64,000 bases of DNA, taken from NCBI GenBank assembly GCA_900539695.1, contig UQDG01000011.1, positions 1 to 64,000 of the forward strand. Direction: 5' to 3'. A model generated the notes under the pieces. That model made no database searches, had not been told where the DNA came from, and worked only from the letters and a program-made list of their open reading frames with translations. A program made the position numbers and the translations under genes. The DNA comes from an uncultured Oscillospiraceae bacterium. Lineage in GTDB: Bacteria > Bacillota > Clostridia > Oscillospirales > Ruminococcaceae. Shown here piece by piece: positions 43,319 through 51,713 of this stretch (within the stretch, counting starts at the first letter, position 1; each line of letters begins with the position of its first letter).

Positions 43319-44157
43319 ACGCTGCTTATCAAAAACTTTGCGCCCGGCTGATGATGGCCGGGGTGCCCGATGCCCGCTTTGATGCGGCGCAGTTGTATAC
43401 ATTTGTGACAGGCCGTGACCACAGGCTGGACGACGGCCCCACCGCCGAGGAAGCCTCCCGCCTGCAGGTGCTGGCCGAGCGCCGCGCGGGCCGCGAACCC
43501 CTGCAATACCTGCTGGGGGAGTGGGACTTTCTGGACTTTACCCTCAAGGTCGGCCGCGGCGTGCTTTGCCCCCGCGCCGACAGCGAGGTCGTCTGCGAGA
43601 CCGCTATCGAGCTGCTGAAGGACAGCGAGGCCCCGGTCGTCTACGACCTGTGCGCCGGTACCGGCTGCCTGGGCCTGGGCATTGCCCGCGCTGTGCCCAG
43701 TGCCAAGGTGACCTGCGTGGAGTTGAGCCATGACGCCTGGCCCTACCTGACCGCCAATGTGGCAGCGCTGGGCGGCAAGACCACCCAGGCCGAGCGCGGC
43801 GACGTGATGAACTACTATACCCAGATCGAGCCGGAGAGCGCCGACCTCATCATCTCCAATCCGCCTTACCTGACGGCCCGCGAGATGCAGAATTTAATGC
43901 CCGAGACCGCCAGGGAGCCGGCCATGGCGCTGGACGGCGGCGCGGACGGCCTGGACTTTTACCGCGTGCTGGTGCGCCAGTATTACGATGCGGTGCGCCC
44001 CGGCGGCTGGCTGGTGCTGGAGATCGGCTACGCCCAGGCCGAGGCTGTGCTGGAGCTGGGCAAGGCTGCCGGTTGGCAGGCTGGCACCTGCCGCAAGGAT
44101 GCAGACGGCAATGACCGGGTAGTTTTTTTTCGAAAACCGCTTGAAAATCCTGTTTAA
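43315..44157 (+). CDS. prmC: Release factor glutamine methyltransferase
   Basis: 280 aa from a GTG start overlapping the DUF1385 stop. An N-terminal helical domain precedes a SAM-dependent methyltransferase fold: VYDLCAGTGCLGLGIA binds SAM and ISNPPYLT is the NPPY catalytic motif. It methylates the Gln of the GGQ loop in release factors RF1 and RF2. No prfA is adjacent in this window. Confidence 0.96.
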   Translation: MNAAYQKLCARLMMAGVPDARFDAAQLYTFVTGRDHRLDDGPTAEEASRLQVLAERRAGREPLQYLLGEWDFLDFTLKVGRGVLCPRADSEVVCETAIELLKDSEAPVVYDLCAGTGCLGLGIARAVPSAKVTCVELSHDAWPYLTANVAALGGKTTQAERGDVMNYYTQIEPESADLIISNPPYLTAREMQNLMPETAREPAMALDGGADGLDFYRVLVRQYYDAVRPGGWLVLEIGYAQAEAVLELGKAAGWQAGTCRKDADGNDRVVFFRKPLENPV

Positions 44158-44182
44158 GGTACTACTAAAACACAACAAACAG

Positions 44183-44211
44183 TTGTACTGCGCGTGAAAA
44201 TCGTGTATAAT
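44183..44211 (+). promoter_or_regulatory. Promoter of recA
   Basis: TTGTAC (44183-44188), 17 bases, TATAAT (44206-44211). The leader holds an AGGGG...CCCCT hairpin. I see no obvious LexA-type operator. Confidence 0.7.
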
Positions 44212-44283
44212 AGGGGCATCTGGGAAATAATACCCCTGTACTACCTTGCAATTGTGTTTTTGAGATAAAAGGAGAGCAAAACC

Positions 44284-45465
44284 ATGGCAGCAAAAAAAGA
44301 TACGACACCCAAGACCCCCGGCCCGGCCTCTGACAAGAAGCAGGCACTGGAAACGGCCCTGGCGCAGATCGAAAAACAGTTTGGCAAAGGCGCTGTGATG
44401 AAGCTGGGCGCCAACATCGCCATGCAGGTCGACGCCATCCCCACCGGCAGCCTGGGCCTGGACCTGGCCCTGGGTATCGGCGGTGTGCCCCGCGGCCGTA
44501 TCATCGAGGTCTACGGCCCCGAATCCTCTGGTAAAACTACGCTGGCTCTGCACATCCTGGCCGAAGCCCAGAAGATGGGCGGCGAGGTCGCGTTCATCGA
44601 CGTTGAGCATGCGCTGGACCCCGTGTACGCCGCCGCGCTGGGCGTAGACATTGACAGCCTGCTGGTCAGCCAGCCGGATACCGGTGAGCAGGCCATGGAG
44701 ATCTGCGAAGCACTGGTGCGCTCCGGCGCTATCGATGCCATCATCGTGGACTCGGTCGCTGCCATGGTGCCCAAAGCCGAAATCGAGGGCGAGATGGGCG
44801 ACAGCCATGTCGGCCTGCAGGCCCGCCTGATGAGCCAGGCTCTGCGTAAGCTGACCGGTGTTATCGGCAAGACGAACACCGTCTGCATCTTCATCAACCA
44901 GCTGCGTGAGAAGGTCGGCGTGGTCTACGGCAGCCCCGAGGTCACCACCGGCGGCCGCGCGCTGAAATACTACTCCAGCGTGCGTATCGACGTGCGCCGT
45001 ATCGAGGGCCTGAAGGACTCCACCGGCGCCTTCATCGGCAACCGCACCCGCGCCAAGGTCGTGAAAAACAAGGTGGCCCCGCCGTTCCGCGAGGCTGAGT
45101 TTGACATCATGTTCGGCGAGGGCATCTCTAAAATCGGTGAGATTTTGGACCTGGGCGTCAAGCTGGGCGTTGTGCAGAAGAGCGGTGCCTGGTTCAACTA
45201 CGGCGATGTCCGCCTGGGCCAGGGCCGCGATAACGCCAAGATCTTCCTGAAAGAGCACCCGGAGATCTCGGACGAGATCGAGAAGATCGTGCGTGCCAAT
45301 GCGGACCGCCTGCTGGCCGCCGGTAAAAAGGGCACCGTGAAGCCGCTGGACCCCTCGGAAATCGTTAAGCCGGCCGCCGATGGGGAAGCCCCTGCCGCAG
45401 CCTCCGCCCCCGCTGCCAAGACCACCGGCAGTGAGGTAGACCTGGACATCATGGTTGATGAATAA
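44284..45465 (+). CDS. recA: Recombinase A
   Basis: 393 aa. DNA strand-exchange ATPase for recombination and repair. P-loop GPESSGKT at 78-85, Walker B region and the [14 protein letters not shown] signature are present. The C-terminal tail is Ala/Pro-rich with an acidic end ([10 protein letters not shown]). AAAGGAGAG precedes the ATG. The stop overlaps the recX start (TAATG). Confidence 0.99.
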   Translation: MAAKKDTTPKTPGPASDKKQALETALAQIEKQFGKGAVMKLGANIAMQVDAIPTGSLGLDLALGIGGVPRGRIIEVYGPESSGKTTLALHILAEAQKMGGEVAFIDVEHALDPVYAAALGVDIDSLLVSQPDTGEQAMEICEALVRSGAIDAIIVDSVAAMVPKAEIEGEMGDSHVGLQARLMSQALRKLTGVIGKTNTVCIFINQLREKVGVVYGSPEVTTGGRALKYYSSVRIDVRRIEGLKDSTGAFIGNRTRAKVVKNKVAPPFREAEFDIMFGEGISKIGEILDLGVKLGVVQKSGAWFNYGDVRLGQGRDNAKIFLKEHPEISDEIEKIVRANADRLLAAGKKGTVKPLDPSEIVKPAADGEAPAAASAPAAKTTGSEVDLDIMVDE

Positions 45466-46079
45466 TGCCCCAGCTGACACAAATCAAGGAAACGAAAAAA
45501 GGCCGCATGGCGCTGTTTTTTGACGGCGAGTTTGCCTTCTCCCTCGATGCAGATACCTTTGCCAAGGCTGACCTGCACGAGGAAGACCTGCTGGAAGAAT
45601 GGCAGATCGAGGACCTGCGCAAGCAGAGCGACACCCGCCGTGCGCTGGATAAGGCCATGGATTATCTCTCGCTGCGGGACCACGCGGCGGGGGAACTGTA
45701 CCAGAAACTCTGCCGCAAGTTCGACGAGCACAGCGCCGCCTACGCTGTGGCGCGCGCCGGGGAACTGGGCCTTTTGAACGATGCCGATTTTGCCCGCCGC
45801 CGTGCCGCGGAGCTGCTGCGCAAGCGGAAATCCCGCCGCGAAATTTTGCTGGACCTGACGGCGAAGGGTATCGACCGCGATACCGCTGCCGAAGCCGTGG
45901 AAGCACTGTATGCCGAAGCCGATGACGGCGAAGACCCTGAACTGGCCAATGCCCGCGCCCTGGTGGAGCGGCACTATGCCGCCAAACTGGCCGCCGGCAA
46001 GCGGGACCAGGTAGCGGCCGCGCTGGCCCGCCGCGGGTTCAGCCACAGTGTCATCCGCGCCGCGCTGGCGGAGGATTGA
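45465..46079 (+). CDS. recX: Regulatory protein RecX
   Basis: 204 aa, helical three-repeat protein that modulates RecA filaments. RALDKAMDYLSLRDHAAGELYQKL is the typical first tandem repeat. It shares one base with the recA stop, so translation is coupled. Confidence 0.95.
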   Translation: MPQLTQIKETKKGRMALFFDGEFAFSLDADTFAKADLHEEDLLEEWQIEDLRKQSDTRRALDKAMDYLSLRDHAAGELYQKLCRKFDEHSAAYAVARAGELGLLNDADFARRRAAELLRKRKSRREILLDLTAKGIDRDTAAEAVEALYAEADDGEDPELANARALVERHYAAKLAAGKRDQVAAALARRGFSHSVIRAALAED

Positions 46080-46114
46080 CAGCGCAAAAACATACTGTAT
46101 ATAAAGGAAGTTCT

Positions 46115-47455
46115 ATGAAGATTGCGATCATCTCCCTCGGCTGCCCCAAAAACCAGGTGGACGCCGACGTTTTCTGCCACGCCCTCATCAAGGACGGCCA
46201 CACCACCGTGGCGGACCCGGCCGAAGCAGACATCATCATCATCAACACCTGCGGCTTTATCGAGTCCGCCAAGGCCGAAGCCATCGAAAACATTCTGATG
46301 GCCTGCCAGTACAAGCAGCAGAACCCGGACCTGAAGGTCGTCGTCACCGGCTGCCTGGCCGAGCGCTATAAGCAGCAGATCGTGCAGGAAATCCCCGAGG
46401 TCGACGCCGTTGTCGGCATTGGCTCCAACGCCGCGCTGCCTGCCATCGTGCGCCGCCTTTGCGCTGCCGGTGCGGGCCAGATCGAGAGCTACGGCCCCAA
46501 GACCGATATGCAGTTGGGCGGTGCCCGTGTTATCTCCACCCCGCGCCACTATGCGTACTTAAAAATTGCCGAGGGCTGCAACAACCGCTGCCACTACTGC
46601 GCCATCCCGCTTATCCGCGGCCCGCTGCGCAGCCGTGAAATTAAGGATTGCGTGGCCGAGGCCCGCTGGCTGGCAGGGGAAGGCGTCAAGGAACTGATTC
46701 TGGTCGCCCAGGACCCCACTGCTTATGGCGAGGATTGGGGCAAGCCGGGCGCGGTTTGCCAGCTGCTGGACGAGTTGCAGGCCATCGACGGCATCCGCTG
46801 GATCCGCGTGCTGTATGCCTATCCTGAACGTATCACCGATGAATTTATCGCCGCGCTGGTCCGCAACACCAAGGTGGTGCCGTACCTGGACCTGCCCATC
46901 CAGCATTGCGACGACGCTGTGCTGAAGGCGATGAACCGCCGCGGCGGCCGCAAGGAAATTGAGGACGCCATCCACCGCCTGCGCAAGGCCATCCCCGGCA
47001 TCACGCTGCGCACTACGCTGATCGCGGGCTTCCCCGGCGAGACCGAGGAGCAGTACGCCGAGCTGTGCGACTTTGTCAAGACGATGAAGTTTGACCGCTT
47101 GGGCTGCTTTGCCTACTCGGCCGAGGAAAACACCGTGGCCGCCAAGATGGACGGCCAACTGGACGAGGAGACCAAACAGCGCCGCGCGGACCATATCATG
47201 GAACTGCAGGCCGAAGTCAGCGCCGAGCGCGAAGGCGAAAAGGTCGGCCAAACGCTGGAATGTGTCTGCGACGGTGTGGACGACGAGACCGGCATGTATC
47301 TGCTGCGCTCCAAGGCCGATTGCCCGGAGATCGACGGCAACGTGCTGACCCCCGCTGATACCCCGCTGGAGACCGGCGCGTTCTATAACGTGACCATCAC
47401 TGACTCTGACACTTACGACCTGTACGGCTACGTGGAAGAAAAGCTGGAGGACTAA
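46115..47455 (+). CDS. rimO: Ribosomal protein S12 methylthiotransferase
   Basis: 446 aa. Radical SAM methylthiotransferase that modifies S12. N-terminal cluster Cys (SLGCPKNQ and following), radical SAM Cys triad in CNNRCHYC, and a C-terminal TRAM domain. The ATG at 46115 with AAAGGAAG is used; the open frame upstream lacks a good start. Confidence 0.97.
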   Translation: MKIAIISLGCPKNQVDADVFCHALIKDGHTTVADPAEADIIIINTCGFIESAKAEAIENILMACQYKQQNPDLKVVVTGCLAERYKQQIVQEIPEVDAVVGIGSNAALPAIVRRLCAAGAGQIESYGPKTDMQLGGARVISTPRHYAYLKIAEGCNNRCHYCAIPLIRGPLRSREIKDCVAEARWLAGEGVKELILVAQDPTAYGEDWGKPGAVCQLLDELQAIDGIRWIRVLYAYPERITDEFIAALVRNTKVVPYLDLPIQHCDDAVLKAMNRRGGRKEIEDAIHRLRKAIPGITLRTTLIAGFPGETEEQYAELCDFVKTMKFDRLGCFAYSAEENTVAAKMDGQLDEETKQRRADHIMELQAEVSAEREGEKVGQTLECVCDGVDDETGMYLLRSKADCPEIDGNVLTPADTPLETGAFYNVTITDSDTYDLYGYVEEKLED

Positions 47456-47458
47456 GGT

Positions 47459-48034
47459 ATGAATCTGCCCAATAAACTTACAATGATGCGTGTTGTTTTG
47501 GTACCGGTGTTTATGGTGTTTGCCGCACTGGCCAAGTATGGCACGGTGGATTTTAACGCGACCTTCTCGCTGGTAGCGGGCATTATCTTCACCGTGGCCA
47601 GCATTACCGATTTTCTGGACGGTTATATTGCCCGGAAAAACCATCTGGTCACCGATTTTGGCAAGTTCATGGACCCGCTGGCCGATAAGTGTCTGACCAC
47701 CGCCGCCTTTATTTATATGGTGGTGGATGGTGTATGCTCGCCCATTGTGCTGGCCGTGATCTTGTTCCGCGAGTTTGCGGTGGCAGGTGTGCGGATGATT
47801 GCCGCCGAGACCGGCACGGTGATTGCCGCCAATATGTGGGGCAAGGTCAAGACCGTGCTGCAGATGTTGACCATCATCTTCTATTACTTTGCCGCCGCGC
47901 TGGCCGGGCCTACCGATGTGGGCGTGGTCAGCCTGGTGACCGTGGTGCTGTGCTGGCTGTGCGGCGCGGCTACGCTGCTGTCCGGCTGCATCTACCTGTG
48001 GCAGAACCGCCAGCTGTTTATGCAGGCGAAGTAA
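47459..48034 (+). CDS. pgsA: Phosphatidylglycerophosphate synthase
   Basis: 191 aa. CDP-alcohol phosphotransferase with the motif DFLDGYIARKNHLVTDFG...DPLADK, four to six helices. Makes phosphatidylglycerophosphate from CDP-diacylglycerol. 3 bases after rimO, with GGAGG inside the rimO end. Confidence 0.96.
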   Translation: MNLPNKLTMMRVVLVPVFMVFAALAKYGTVDFNATFSLVAGIIFTVASITDFLDGYIARKNHLVTDFGKFMDPLADKCLTTAAFIYMVVDGVCSPIVLAVILFREFAVAGVRMIAAETGTVIAANMWGKVKTVLQMLTIIFYYFAAALAGPTDVGVVSLVTVVLCWLCGAATLLSGCIYLWQNRQLFMQAK

Positions 48035-48046
48035 TACCTTTGCTGC

Positions 48047-48079
48047 TGCAGGGGCGGATGCTCGCATCGACCCCTACAA
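48047..48079. repeat. Family D repeat, minimal copy 4
   Basis: GCAGGGGCGGATGCTCGCAT followed by CGACCCCTAC: the two inverted ends joined with almost nothing between. Confidence 0.55.
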
Positions 48080-48118
48080 TAGGGAGCGGCTGAATCCAAC
48101 CATCAAGGAGCTATTGTT

Positions 48119-50062
48119 TTGCAAAAATCAACACTCCAAACAAAACTGCATAATTTTTACGGCAGGATGACCCGTGCAGAGCGGGCCGTCCTGCTTCTGT
48201 TGTGTATCTTTGCCGTTAAATTTGTGTGCAGCACCGTGGCGCACTTTGTGCCCGCGCTGCAGGGCATTGATATGCTGGGCAGCGGGCGGCACCCGGTGGA
48301 TGTCTGGCTGCTGCTGCTCTCCTGCACGGCGGTGCTGGGCACCTGGTGCCTTTACCGCCGCGCGGCCAAAGCACTGGATGCCCGGCTGACGAAGTTCGAC
48401 GCCGTGGTGCTGGCCATCTGCATCGCGGCCAGCGCCGCCTTTTACCTGCACGCTATGGTGGGGCGGCAAAGCCTGTACCTGTGGGACAATGCCACCTACT
48501 ATAACCTGCAGATCCGGCTGGAATCCAACTTTGCAGATGGCGTATTTACCGGCGTAGGTTCGACGATCTATAAGACCTGGTTCAATGATTACGCGCCGCT
48601 GGTCATCAATTTGCTGGCCGAGCCGTTCTTCATGTTCACGCCGCGCACGGCCAACACCTTTGCGCTGCTGTGCGGGCTTTTGGTGCCCACGCTGGTCTAT
48701 TACAGCGCATGGGTGCTGCTGGCGGTGCTGCGCCGCCAGTGCCGGCCCAAAGCGCCACACCTGTTTACCGCGCTGGGCCTGGCCATGACCACCCTGCTGC
48801 CGCTTTTGCATATTGCGCTGTACCGCGGCATGCCGGACCTGCTGGGTGTGGCCTTTGCGCTGATGCTGCTGGCACTGGGCATCGGGTATGATTTCTCAGC
48901 CCCTGCCCCGGCGCGGCTGGTGAGCATGGCTGCCTTTACCGGCCTGTTGATGCTGACCCGCCGCAGCTACATGTTTACCGTGGCAGCCTTTTTTGTACTG
49001 TACGGCGTGTGGGTGCTGGTACGGGCAGCATTGCAAAAGCAGGGGACAGCAGCCCTTCGTTTTGTGAAATTTGCTGTTACATCGCTGATTTGTGTGGGCG
49101 TGCCGCTGGTGCCCATGTTCTGGCGCATCGTAAAGGCCGACTACAGCGACCGCTACGCCACCTACCAGACCGGCGGCTTTTTGGCCGAGCTGGACCACCA
49201 GCGGGTCTACCTGGGGTATTTCATCGGGATTTTGTTTGTAATCGGGATTTTATACGCGTTGTATAAAAAACAAACAAGATTTCTAACTGTATTATCGGCC
49301 GTTGGTTCGGTGCTCACCGTCTTTCTCGTGACCAAAGTGCAGAACATGGACGACCACCAATCACTGGCGGTGGCGCCGTTTTACCTGCTGGGGCTGTACA
49401 TGCTGGATCTGCTGGCGGCGAACCTGCCCGGCAAATGGCTGCGCCGCGCCCTGGCCGCGCTGGTCAGCGTGGGGTGTGCTATCAACTTTGCGGGGTGCAG
49501 CCAGCTGATGCCTATCAAGCTGCCCGGCGCGTGGTACAGCGGCCTGTTTTTCACCATCGATAACGAGCGCACCGATATGGCCCAGATCGCCGAGGTGAAC
49601 GACTTCCTGCGGAAAAACTGTGAGGGGGACAACTCCGCCTACATGATCTGCCACGGCCTGACCTACAGTGCCGATGTCTTCCGCGCGGCGGCCCTGCCGG
49701 ACGAGAGCATCCGCTCCATTCTGGCTTACGGTGCGGTCAACCCGGGCAACGATGCCTTCCCGAAAGAACTGTTTACGGCACAGATCGTGCTGACCTGCAC
49801 GCCCTTTGACCCCAGCAACCATACCGAGAAGATCAACAGCGCCTTTTTGGAGAACGTCGAGACCCTGCACTGCTTTGAGGTGGCGGCGGAATTTGACATG
49901 GGAAACGGCTACACCATCACGGCCTACCGCCGCGTAAAAGCCCCGGCAGTGGCCGAGCTGGACGCCTACCGCCGCTGGCTGGCCGAGGAGGACGAGCAGT
50001 TCCCCTACAATTTCAGCGCCGTGTGGGACCAGCTGGAAACAGAGCTTGCAAATAACGGATAA
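48119..50062 (+). CDS. GT-C-like polytopic membrane protein, hypothetical
   Basis: 647 aa from a TTG start with AAGGAG 8 bases upstream; no ATG start fits better. About a dozen helices with a loop LYLWDNATYYNLQIRLESNF that has the acidic-aromatic look of a GT-C active loop, and a soluble C-terminal domain of about 150 residues. I cannot assign a named family. It stands between pgsA and cysS. Confidence 0.72.
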   Translation: MQKSTLQTKLHNFYGRMTRAERAVLLLLCIFAVKFVCSTVAHFVPALQGIDMLGSGRHPVDVWLLLLSCTAVLGTWCLYRRAAKALDARLTKFDAVVLAICIAASAAFYLHAMVGRQSLYLWDNATYYNLQIRLESNFADGVFTGVGSTIYKTWFNDYAPLVINLLAEPFFMFTPRTANTFALLCGLLVPTLVYYSAWVLLAVLRRQCRPKAPHLFTALGLAMTTLLPLLHIALYRGMPDLLGVAFALMLLALGIGYDFSAPAPARLVSMAAFTGLLMLTRRSYMFTVAAFFVLYGVWVLVRAALQKQGTAALRFVKFAVTSLICVGVPLVPMFWRIVKADYSDRYATYQTGGFLAELDHQRVYLGYFIGILFVIGILYALYKKQTRFLTVLSAVGSVLTVFLVTKVQNMDDHQSLAVAPFYLLGLYMLDLLAANLPGKWLRRALAALVSVGCAINFAGCSQLMPIKLPGAWYSGLFFTIDNERTDMAQIAEVNDFLRKNCEGDNSAYMICHGLTYSADVFRAAALPDESIRSILAYGAVNPGNDAFPKELFTAQIVLTCTPFDPSNHTEKINSAFLENVETLHCFEVAAEFDMGNGYTITAYRRVKAPAVAELDAYRRWLAEEDEQFPYNFSAVWDQLETELANNG

Positions 50063-50069
50063 TACGTTA

Positions 50070-50216
50070 CTTTTATAAGCATTGCGCACCGCCTAAGTGG
50101 CCTTTTTGCTTGCATACTGCGTTGCTTTCCCTTGCAATCCGTCAGGATTGCTGCGGAAAAGCGCCTTGCCTGCGGGCAAAAAGTCACGCCCATTCGGCGC
50201 ACCCTGCTTATAAAAG
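50070..50216. repeat. 147 bp nested inverted-repeat element (E)
   Basis: The outer arms CTTTTATAAGCA (50070-50081) and TGCTTATAAAAG (50205-50216) match fully. Nested pairs follow: TGCGCACCG/CGGCGCA, GGCCTTTTTGC/GCAAAAAGTC, GCTTTCC/GGAAAAGC and GCAATCC-GTCA-GGATTGC. The whole unit can fold into one long hairpin. It ends 12 bases before the cysS promoter. Confidence 0.7.
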
Positions 50217-50227
50217 CAACTTAAGTC

Positions 50228-50256
50228 TTGCAACCGCCCGCTGCGGCGGCTATAAT
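50228..50256 (+). promoter_or_regulatory. Promoter of cysS
   Basis: TTGCAA (50228-50233), 17 bases, TATAAT (50251-50256). The spacer itself contains a CCGC/GCGG palindrome. Confidence 0.75.
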
Positions 50257-50295
50257 AGAGACCAAGGAAACCTTTTTGAGAGAGGAAAGTGTATC

Positions 50296-51693
50296 ATGCA
50301 GATCTTTAACACCATGTCCCGCCAGAAAGAGGAATTTGTTCCGCAGACTCCCGGTGAATACCGTATCTACGTCTGCGGCCCTACGGTTTATAACTACATC
50401 CACATCGGCAATGCCCGCCCGATGATCGTGTTTGACACCCTGCGCCGCTATCTGGAATATTGCGGCAATAAGGTCTACTATGTTTCCAACATCACCGATA
50501 TTGACGATAAGCTGATTAAAAAAGGCCAAGAAGAGGGCACCAGCATGCAGGAGGTGGCCCGCAAGTTTGAGGCCGAGTACATCAAGGACTCTGACGGTCT
50601 GAATGTCAAGGCGCCTACCGTGCGCCCCCGCGCTACCGAGCATATCGGGGAGATCATCCACATCGTCAAGGACCTGGTCGACTCCGGCCATGCTTACGTG
50701 GCCCGCAACGGCGACGTGTACTTCCGCGTGAAGTCTGACCCCGGCTACGGCAAGCTGAGCCACCTGAATCTGGATGACCTGGAGAGCGGCAACCGCGCCC
50801 TGCGCAGCCAGATGGATGACGATTTGAAGGAAGATCCCGCGGATTTTGCCGTCTGGAAGGCCGCCAAGCCCGGCGAGCCCTACTGGGAAAGCCCCTGGGG
50901 CCACGGCCGCCCCGGCTGGCACATTGAGTGCAGCGCCATGGCCCGCAAGCACCTGGGCAAGACCATCGACCTGCATGCCGGCGGTCAGGACCTGATCTTC
51001 CCCCATCACGAGAACGAGATCGCCCAGAGCGAGTGCGCCAACGGCTGCACCTTCAGCCGCTACTGGATGCACAACGGCTTCCTGAACATCAACAACGAGA
51101 AGATGTCCAAGAGCGCCAACAACTTCTTCACTGTGCGTGAAATTGCCGATAAGTACGGCTACGAGCCTATCCGCTACTTTATGCTGACGGCTGGTTACCG
51201 CATGCCGCTGAACTATACCGTCGACCTGATCGAGAGCTGCAAGAACAGTCTGGAGCGCATGTACACCTGCCGCGACAACCTGGACTTTGCCATTGAGCAT
51301 GCCCACGGCACGGACACCGCCCTGGCCGCTAAGTGCGAAGAAGCCCGCACCAAGTTTAAGACCGCTATGGACGACGACCTGAACACCCCCGATGCGCTGG
51401 CCGCCATCTTTGACCTGGTCAAGGACATCAACACCCTGTCCGATGCCTCCGACAAGGCCACGCTGGAGACCGCCGCCAAGACCTTTGATGAGCTGACAGG
51501 CGTGCTGGGCCTGCTGTACAACCGCAAAAAGACCGACGCTATCCCCGCTGAGGTGACCGCCCTGGTGGAGGAGCGCGCCGCTGCCAAGAAGGCCAAGGAC
51601 TGGGGCCGCGCCGATGCGATCCGCGCCCAGCTGACCGAGATGGGCTGGAGCGTGACCGATACTGCCCAGGGGCCGAAGATCGCCAAGCTGTAA
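50296..51693 (+). CDS. cysS: Cysteinyl-tRNA synthetase
   Basis: 465 aa class I aminoacyl-tRNA synthetase. [16 protein letters not shown] contains the HIGH-like HIGN and a zinc Cys; KMSKSANN is the second signature. The frame is open far upstream through element E, but the ATG at 50296 after GAGAGGAAAG gives the normal N-terminus. The leader is too short for a T-box. Confidence 0.98.
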   Translation: MQIFNTMSRQKEEFVPQTPGEYRIYVCGPTVYNYIHIGNARPMIVFDTLRRYLEYCGNKVYYVSNITDIDDKLIKKGQEEGTSMQEVARKFEAEYIKDSDGLNVKAPTVRPRATEHIGEIIHIVKDLVDSGHAYVARNGDVYFRVKSDPGYGKLSHLNLDDLESGNRALRSQMDDDLKEDPADFAVWKAAKPGEPYWESPWGHGRPGWHIECSAMARKHLGKTIDLHAGGQDLIFPHHENEIAQSECANGCTFSRYWMHNGFLNINNEKMSKSANNFFTVREIADKYGYEPIRYFMLTAGYRMPLNYTVDLIESCKNSLERMYTCRDNLDFAIEHAHGTDTALAAKCEEARTKFKTAMDDDLNTPDALAAIFDLVKDINTLSDASDKATLETAAKTFDELTGVLGLLYNRKKTDAIPAEVTALVEERAAAKKAKDWGRADAIRAQLTEMGWSVTDTAQGPKIAKL

Positions 51694-51713
51694 TTTGTAA
51701 TTGATTTGCTGTT

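Noticed and set aside
44160-44283. A LexA operator in front of recA
   Set aside because: I could not find a convincing GAAC-N4-GTTC or related palindrome near the promoter. Its absence is not proof.
50257-50295. A T-box leader for cysS
   Set aside because: The predicted leader is about 35 bases, far too short, and no T-box core sequence is present.
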